Below are positions 57,201 to 64,000 of a stretch of 64,000 nucleotides of DNA, in pieces. Position 1 is the first letter of the stretch. Every line of letters starts with the position of its first letter. The position numbers were made by a program, and so were the translations under genes. The stretch comes from Spirodela intermedia (Eukaryota; Streptophyta; Magnoliopsida; Alismatales; Araceae). The notes beneath the pieces are model-generated. The model made no database searches. It worked only from the letters and a program-made list of their open reading frames with translations, and had not been told where the DNA came from. The stretch lies in NCBI GenBank assembly GCA_902729315.2, contig LR746274.1:1488001-1552000 (forward strand), in the 5' to 3' direction.

Positions 57201-57615
57201 CCCATACTCTGATCTGGTGAATTCTCCTTCCTCGCCTCTCACTCTGGTTATCATCGGGTTTTTTTTTTTTCCTTTTTCCGTTGACATAATTACTTTCGTG
57301 GCCGATAAAAATGGAGCTCCTTGGCCAAAAATCAGAAATTAATTTCGCATTAAAGTTCTAATTTTTCTCGGGTTGCAGGTGCTAATCTCACTGGCGCTGT
57401 ACCTGAATGTGTGCAAGATCTTCCAGTGTGTGGGAGATCCTGTCAGGCAGAGAGGCTTCGCGCCCAGACAGAGTAAGATTAACTACGATAACCTAGCCCA
57501 AGGCAGCTTGACAGAGCTTCGCCACGTGCTTGCAAGGGTCGTCTTCGACACTGTTTATCCTCTGAACCTGGATCAGCCGAGCTCCGGTGATGGTGAGAAA
57601 GGGGGACAAGAGTGA
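51290..57615 (+). CDS. Organelle-type poly(A) polymerase / CCA-transferase family protein, 13 exons
   Basis: Class II nucleotidyltransferases of this bacterial PcnB-like group add poly(A) or CCA tails to RNA; the plant members are mostly predicted to act in plastids, mitochondria or nucleus. Exons: 51290-51593, 51747-51863, 51971-52068, 53870-53953, 54118-54248, 54633-54705, 54789-54834, 54960-55069, 55158-55265, 55370-55429, 55937-55998, 56904-57216, 57379-57615; 1743 nt, 580 aa. The first about 60 residues are basic and Ser/Leu-rich ([17 protein letters not shown]...), fitting organelle import. The catalytic part has [13 protein letters not shown] (residues 144-156) and KDFDV with two aspartates (162 and 164), then [12 protein letters not shown], and [16 protein letters not shown] as the conserved RNA-binding helix start. 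The C-terminus [17 protein letters not shown] is typical of plant members. Intron 3 is 1.8 kb. Whether it makes poly(A) or CCA cannot be told from sequence. Confidence 0.93.
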
Positions 57616-58191
57616 GTAACCGGACTGGCAGAACCCACCATAAAATCAGAGGCCCGCGGGGAGTGTCACCAAGAACCCTAATTAACGGAGGCTGACAGGT
57701 AACAGGCGGAGAGTTGGATTTTCTCTCCTGGTGACCGGATCCTCAGCAGGAGCTACCCAGAATCGATCAGTCACTACCCTGGAGGGCATTTTTTTTACCA
57801 AAAATGTGTTAAGATGGTCTGGTTCCCTTGGGCCACATGAGGCAAGAACAGGTGTTTCCTTTCCATCAATGAAGTTTTAGGGCATCTCTTTGAAGCTCTC
57901 ATATTGCTTCCCCCCATTGCAAGAGCCTCAGTTTGCAGGGAAGATGCTGATTCCGGCCTCACAGCTCGAACAATCTGCGTGTCTCAAACCCGATGGAGAG
58001 GATGAAGGTATGAAAATCTCCACAGTTTTTCTGTTCATAATGAAAATTATAGATCGTGGTTTATTGATTGATCCCCCTGATTAGGCCCATTATTCACATC
58101 TAGAAATATATTATAAAAAAAAAAGAGAGGAAGAAAATGCCCTAAAGAAGACGATGGCACTGAGTGAGTGAGTAACAGGTCAACACACTCT
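57616..58191. other. Convergent 3' region between poly(A) polymerase and LCB2
   Basis: The stop codons of the two convergent genes are 576 bp apart, so their 3' UTRs may approach or overlap. No other feature is visible. Confidence 0.6.
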
Positions 58192-60001
58192 CTAGTCCAC
58201 CATGGCGCCGCCACTCTCAGCCAGGTGCTTCTCGGGCTCGACAGGGAAGTACTTGATGCCCACGAGGTCCCCTACTTCGCTAATCACCTGACATGAGAGA
58301 GAGACCCAGACCCAGAAAAAGATGACGCCTTTATGAGAGAAGCTCGCAAAGTAGGGGGTGGGGGGTGGGGGGTGGGGACGGGGGTTTGATATTGTTTCAC
58401 CCACCTTCAAGCCTCTGATGAGATCTTCCCTTGTGTGGGAGGCGGAGATGCAGATCCGAGCCCTCGCAAGGAGTAAGGGGGTGGCGGGGAACGCCACAGT
58501 CACCACTGCCACCTGAAGAACCATAGAGAAATTTGAGTTTTCCCCTGCTGACTATGGAGATTTTTAAAAAACAATAAAAATGACGCCTTGCTCCTCTCTG
58601 GTGGGAAAAAAAATAGAGACCCATTAGACCAAAGATCAGATAAAATCTGGGTTTGAGGGCGAATTAATGCAACCCATATTTGGTTGACCAAGCGTTGACT
58701 CATGAAGAACAAAGGATCTGAAGGCGTGAATTACTTACATTCTGTTTGAGGCATTCCCTGGAAAAAGCCGGGATCTTTGAAGGGTTGTACAGCATAATCG
58801 GCATGATCGGGGAATCGTTGTCACCCAGAACCTGCAAGCCCATCTTCTGGAGCTGCGATCTGAAGAAGTTGCTGTTCTCGCGGATTCGCGCGAGCTTCAC
58901 GGCGCCTGGAATATCCCACGGATAACCCAATTTCTTTTTAACGATTTTCAAGAGATCCATTTATCTTAAACGAAAAACCAGATTTTTGTAAAAAAAAAAT
59001 CATCGAAACAACTAAAAAAATGTGGGTTTTTTTAATTAATACATCAAAAATATAATTTACACTAGTTTCCCAAATAAGTAAAAAAATAAGTTGTGGGGAT
59101 TTTCTTCCAATTCTCCCATCCGCTTAACAGCTGGAAATTACAGGGTTTTTCCTTAAAAATATAAATAAATAAAACGGATGGGCATCTTCGGTCACCTCTG
59201 TTCGACCCATCCTCTCCAGAAATGACTTTCATGGCGCAAATTACTTGCTCCACAGCAGGCGGGGACATGGACGTTGCGTACAGGTGAGCTGGGCAAGCGT
59301 ACTTCAAGTATTGGATAATCTCCTGCCACAACGAGGAACATAATATTCATGTGGCTTCTTGGAAGAGAGGAATATTTCTATTTATATATTTCTAAATAAA
59401 GATATATTATGATTAAAGATAGAAACCGAGAGAACAACGACCTTTGACGCCGCAATGTATCCCCCACAAGAACCGAATGACTTTGTGAAGGTCCCCATCA
59501 TTACATCCACATCGGCCGGGTCAACTCCCAGCAGCTCACAGACACCTCTGCCTGACTTGCCGACCGCGCCTATGCTGTGAGCCTCATCCAAGTACGTGTA
59601 TGCCTATTATAAAGAAGAGGAAGAAGAAGATGCCATCCATTTTTGTGGGTTGACCAGGAACCAAAAAAGAAAAAAAGTCAATGGGATAAGAAACTTCAGG
59701 GTATCTGAAAAATGTCGTCTTTATTTGGGGTAATGTTTATCTGACCTTGTACTTCTTGCAGACGGCGACGATCTCCGGAAGCTTGCAGATCTCGCCCTCC
59801 ATGCTGTAGATCCCCTCGACGATGACGATGATCTTCTTCCATGGCCTGTGCGTCCGAGGCTGCCCCGCCGCAACCTGCTCCCTCAGCACCTCCTCCAAGT
59901 GCAAGGGAGCTACAAAAAATGGCAGAAAAAAATGAGAAATTAGCCCCGTAAAGCATACTGCAGAGGGTCAGTAAAGATATTTTATTTTATTTTATTTTAT
60001 T

Positions 60002-60080
<79 letters not shown>

Positions 60081-61053
60081 TTTTAACTGATGGCTATGAG
60101 ACTTACTGTTGTGCTGGAAGACCCGAACCACCGCACCCGAGCCTCGAGCACCGTTGACAATGGAGTTATGGTTCAGCGAGTCGCTGATGATCAGCCCTCC
60201 CTTCAACCCATCGCGGGCAACAAAAAGGTCAACCAAAGAGCCCATACCCACAGAGAGAACCTGAACTGGTCCGAGATGGGGAAGTCGTACCTTCCCAGTG
60301 AGGACGGGGATAATTGAGGAGTTAGTGGCGTAACCCATGCCGAAGATAACCGCAGCTGGCTTCCCAACAAACCTCGCTACCAGATCCTCCAGCTCTGCAT
60401 GGAGCTTGGTCGTGCCTGCAGGGACAACCGCCGCCTCAGCCGGAACTCCGCGGACAGTAAATGGATGATTTTTACAGCTGTTGAGCTATTTACAGACCGC
60501 CGTCGACTCGAACGCTGCAGGTGCTGGGAGAATATTTCTTCAAGCAGTCTACCACACGCGGCGTGCAGTACTCGTCGGATGCTGCGAAGCCAAGGTAGTT
60601 GTATGATCCCAGATTGAGGCATCTCCTCGTGTCCGCGGTTCGCCTGCATCCGAAGAGATTCAGCTGAGTCAAAACCCTGTTGATCTACAGAAAATGCCTT
60701 TTTTTTCCAATAATTCATAGGAAAGAAGAGAAGGATCCAATTCTCGATCTAATTTCGGATATAAAGAAACCCGCATGGAGTAATAACCCATCGATCGTCG
60801 GCTCAATCCGTGGAGATTATCTTAACCCGCTTGAAAGTAAAAGGATTCGAATCTGCTGGTATGTTTCAGATGAAACTGTGGGTTTTCTCGTGTGATCTAG
60901 CATGTATATTCCAGATGAACTTGATTCTAAGTGGAAAGAGTCAGAGAAGCTTACTGAATCGTCTTGTTGCTGTCATTAGAGTGACGATCGACCACATCAA
61001 TCCAGGTGTCTGGGGCGCCTGCTAAGGGTCGACCGAAGCAGTCCTGAAATGGG

Positions 61054-61114
<61 letters not shown>

Positions 61115-61584
61115 CGGTTATTGGGTCTTCAATACGAGAGGAAATTGGTGGAACCTCTGGTCCATAATCTATGAAACATGGACATTTCCTGCGAGTGTCT
61201 AGCGCAAACGTGAATGAACCCTCCTCCATTAAAGAACAAGAGGCCACCGTCGACATCAAGGAGGGAGGGAGGGAGACAGAGAAGAAGGAGACCTGAATGC
61301 GACGATAGAGTCGCCGGCTGTAGAAATCTTCGAGCCCGAGACAGATCGGAGCGTAACCCTGCAATGCCAACGCCGAAGTTCATCGACTGAGAAGGTGGAA
61401 ATGCGACATGCAGTGCGGAAATTAATCTTCTTTCGGTGCTGCATTTTGGTACCTGGTCGCCCTCGGACTTGGGTCTGTAAAAGTCGACGAGCGTCCTGAA
61501 GAGGTCCCTAAGCCGGCCGATGGTGAAGATGAGGACATAGCTAAAGAGGGTGGTCAGGGCGATGAAGTACGGCAGCCTCACCAT
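58192..61584 (-). CDS. LCB2: Serine palmitoyltransferase subunit 2 (LCB2), 12 exons
   Basis: The PLP-bearing subunit of serine palmitoyltransferase in the ER; with LCB1 it condenses serine and palmitoyl-CoA, the first step of sphingolipid synthesis. Exons: 61584-61453, 61358-61293, 61043-60955, 60643-60498, 60415-60291, 60200-60107, 59909-59746, 59603-59442, 59322-59196, 58905-58739, 58512-58405, 58287-58192; 1476 nt, 491 aa (Arabidopsis LCB2 is 489). An N-terminal hydrophobic helix ([17 protein letters not shown]) fits membrane anchoring. Family blocks: [91 protein letters not shown]. The PLP lysine is in [13 protein letters not shown] (about residue 313). Intron 5 (60290-60201, 90 nt) is open in frame and is assigned because family members read directly from the GK to GGLIISDS. 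Intron 6 holds a long TTTA repeat. Confidence 0.95.
59978..60084. repeat. (TTTTA)n/(TTTA)n microsatellite in LCB2 intron 6
   Basis: About five TTTTA units pass into about 20 or more TTTA units, ending near 60084. The tract occupies more than half of the 197-nt intron (60106-59910) and ends about 22 bp from the 5' splice site of the intron. Confidence 0.9.
61056..61110. repeat. (GA)n tract in LCB2 intron 2
   Basis: GA run with a single AAAG interruption. It lies in the intron between exons 2 and 3, starting about 12 bp upstream of the exon 3 acceptor. On the sense strand it reads CT and merges with the polypyrimidine tract. Confidence 0.8.
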
Positions 61585-61840
61585 CTCTCTCTCCGAGTTC
61601 AGAGCTTGAGGAAGGGGGGGAGGGAAGAGAGCGCAGAGGGGAGCGAGAAGTGCCCAGAAGCCTGGAGTTTGGAGAGATAAATAAAGCCCGGGACGTGGTG
61701 GGTGGCGGTCTACATGGGAGCTGGAGGGAACACGACGCAGGGGAGAGTGAAAACCTGGAATTCTCGTGTTTTCGACTGGACGGCCGCGGGGATGACGCAT
61801 TAAAGAGAGAGAGAGCGAGAAAGAGAGGGAGGGAAGATAC

Positions 61841-61965
61841 CCTTCGAGCTTTTCCACGAAGACTCTACTGTGCAGAGTCAGCAAGAGAGAGAGAGAGAGA
61901 GAGAGGGAAAATAACCTTCGAGCTTTCCACGAAGACTGTACTGTGCAGAGTCAGCAAGAGAGAAA
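61841..61965. repeat. 74-bp tandem duplication upstream of LCB2
   Basis: The block CCTTCGAGCT, TTCCACGAAGACT, TACTGTGCAGAGTCAGCAAGAG at 61841-61890 recurs at 61915-61961 with only a few changes. Each copy is followed by a GA tract, which suggests slippage or unequal exchange at the GA run created the duplication. It lies 257-381 bp upstream of the LCB2 ATG. Confidence 0.85.
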
Positions 61966-63046
61966 AAGAGAGAGAGAGAGAGAGAGAGAGGGATCTCTCG
62001 ACAAGGAAGACATCTGAGGAAAGCAAAAATCTCTCCCCCCTTCTCTTATCTGTCTTCCCCCACGTCCATGGCAACTTACAGCACAAATTCCCCCATCCCT
62101 TCGCCTCAAAAACCAAAAAAATCGTCTTTTTCCTCCTTTTTTCCACAACCGACAAGCATAGAATGGCCCATCCACCCCCTCCATCACCGATGATCTCAAA
62201 ATCACAGCTTTCAAAAATCCCCCCTTTTTCCATGAAATTCGGTCGGTGATTATTAAAGCAATACGTTTTATTAATTCCTTTAAAACATACCCCTATAATT
62301 AAATGTAATTAACTGATTAAAAAGTCATGTGCATGTGCCCCTATAATTGGGCATGCCACGTGGAGGATCAGCAAGAAGCCCTCCCAGATGCCACCTGTCA
62401 TCGTCCAAGAAGCCCAGCCTACCATCCAACGGCCTAGATGGGGACGGCACGCAGTTATGTCCCTCAGAAATGGGTATTTTTATAATTTTTATAATATATG
62501 CTCAGTTGCCCGAGGCCCAGAGAGACCCAATAAACCTAGACATGGGCCATTGGAGAGAGAGAGAGAGAGAGCAGGCCTGAGTGGGGCCCCAAACCGCGTT
62601 CCCTCTGGCAGGTTTCGTTGACTTGCCGTAAATGTAAAGGAAAAATGCAAGACAGGGTATTAATGTTTGAAGTTTTTCCGGGTAGTTTCTAGTCAACCAA
62701 CGAGTTGACTATCTCGGGGAGACAACCAGAATCGAGCTGGTTGGTGGGTAGTAGATGGGGGGGAGTCAATCTGACACGCAAAAGCCATTAATGCGTTGAC
62801 CGAGATAAGTGGTTCGACCACGTTCTTATCCAGACAAGGCGGGGGGCCGTAATGATCCCTGACAAACTAGTTGACCTTTCACTAGATCGCTGCCTCTTTA
62901 AATAGTACAAGTCAATATTATATCGACTTGTACTGACTCCGGAGTGTTCCATTGGCGGGAAAGTCGTGTCGTCGTCGACTTAGAGGCCCGACGTAGTTAT
63001 GACGTGCAAAACTATCCCTTTGGTCTTCTCAGGTCCCTCCCTCCCT

Positions 63047-63077
<31 letters not shown>

Positions 63078-63310
63078 CCTCCAGAAAATGGGTTTCGGGC
63101 CAGACTATGAATACCCAATCCGTCCCTAATGGGCCAGTTCAACCCTTCAGAAAACGGAGCAATGTGCCTATGTTCAGACAATTTGAGGCCCACTATATGC
63201 GTGGGCTCGATTTTACACCAAAAATTGGCCCGATATGGTCCATATCGATGAGTGAGAAAAGTACACGATGGGCTGCGTACGAGGCAGCAAACTCTGTATC
63301 TGGCCCAATA

Positions 63311-63609
63311 GGCATGTCTTATCTAGAAGAGAGATAAATTGCTAGGTAAACAGAAAGATAAATAGATAGATATAGAGAGAGAGAGAGTAGCCATAGTAAA
63401 TATCCAGGTTTACTTGGCCCAATAGGCATGTCTTGTATAGAAGAGAGATAGATAGGCAGATATAGCGAGAGAGAGAGAGAGAGAGTAGCCATAGTGAATC
63501 TCCGGGTTTACTTGGGCCAGTAGGCATGTCTTATATAGAAGAGAGAGATAGATAGATACAGCGAGAGAGAGAGAGAGAGACAGAGAGTAAATCTATGGGT
63601 TTACTTGGC
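63311..63609. repeat. About 100-bp minisatellite, 3 copies with internal GATA/GA microsatellite
   Basis: GGCATGTCTTATCTAGAAGAGAGATA at 63311 recurs at 63425 and 63523. Each copy continues with a GATA-like run, a GA run, a GTAGCCATAGTAAATAT-like block and GGTTTACTTGGCC. Periods are about 114 and 98 bp; the length difference lies mainly in the GATA and GA runs. Confidence 0.85.
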
Positions 63610-64000
63610 ACGTCAAACCCATTAACAGTTTCATATTTTATAGTGCGTACGTAAATGGCAAGTCTTGTGGTAAGTTATTAATTTCTTACATCGCTAAAGA
63701 CTTCAGCTGACGTGTCGCGTCTAGCCGCCTTTTTCATCGCCTCCTCGGCCCTCCCTCCTCTCTCACACCCTCAAATTTTTTTATTCGGTGCGGCCATTCC
63801 CATTTCCAATAGAAGACTCGTGGGGGGATGTCGATTGTGGGCCCCGCACTCTCAGCCTGCCAAAAGTAAATAATAAGTGAATTATACTAATTCTAGAGAG
63901 AGAAAGAAAGAGAGAGAGAGAGAAGGGTTTTCTATTTTTTTATGTGAAATACCGATAAATAGAACCTTAATAAAGTTATACCACAGTCTAAGTATAAAAT

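Larger units (their letters stand above)
61585..64000. other. LCB2 upstream region and GA-rich intergenic DNA
   Basis: GA tracts occur at 61801-61834, 61885-61905, 61965-61990 and 62555-62572, a CT tract at 63055-63078, and further GA at 63895-63922. A GCCACGTGG motif lies near 62345-62353. No supported gene occurs between 61585 and the end; the open frames are produced by the simple repeats. Two tandem arrays are listed separately. Confidence 0.55.

Noticed and set aside
61129-61884. 251-codon minus-strand frame spanning LCB2 exon 1 and its upstream region
   Set aside because: It is built from CT repeats and the LCB2 leader joined to exon 1 and intron; the LCB2 start at 61584 gives the full family protein.

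Overview
This is a nuclear genome window from a flowering plant. The evidence is spliced genes with GT-AG introns, a plastid acyl carrier protein, a secondary-wall xylan synthase, a BONZAI copine, an ICE1/SCREAM bHLH factor, a long P-class PPR protein and a plant Ty1/copia retrotransposon whose primer-binding site resembles the initiator-Met tRNA 3' end. The species cannot be read from the sequence. (GA)n/(CT)n simple repeats are unusually frequent and sit in or near the 5' leaders of most genes.

Layout. 342-12177 (+): 3' part of a WASH-complex strumpellin (WASHC5) homologue, truncated by the window start. 14038-17616 (-): plastid transaldolase. 18811-21813 (-): IRX10/IRX10-L-type xylan xylosyltransferase. 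22300-31650: AT-rich repeat zone with a decayed full-length copia element (25671-30731, - strand) and a 75-bp minisatellite (about 31100-31650). 31683-37886 (-): BONZAI/copine, 16 exons. 37887-41619: AT-rich intergenic DNA with no supported gene. 41620-44688 (-): intronless PPR protein with 24 uninterrupted repeats. 45377-47004 (-): ICE1/SCRM-like bHLH. 48383-48481 (+): doubtful micro-ORF. 48733-50087 (-): plastid acyl carrier protein with an unusual acidic tail. 51290-57615 (+): organelle-type poly(A) polymerase/CCA-transferase family protein. 58192-61584 (-): serine palmitoyltransferase subunit LCB2. 61585-64000: GA-rich intergenic DNA with short tandem arrays.

Gene models were built by joining exons at splice sites so that reading phase is conserved and the protein matches the known family. 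For the seven complete genes (transaldolase, IRX10L, BON, ICE1, ACP, poly(A) polymerase, LCB2) the summed exon length is a multiple of three and the protein length is close to that of the family, except that ACP is about 40 residues longer. The strumpellin model is good at both ends but unresolved between about 8049 and 9511.

The genes are ordinary single-copy housekeeping, wall, defence, stress and organelle genes. They do not form one pathway or a cluster. I found no convincing undescribed system. The points most worth checking are the ACP tail, three short introns that stay open in frame, two GC-AG introns, the predicted RNA target of the PPR protein, the pair of TGACGTCA palindromes upstream of the transaldolase, and the minisatellite directly downstream of the BON stop.
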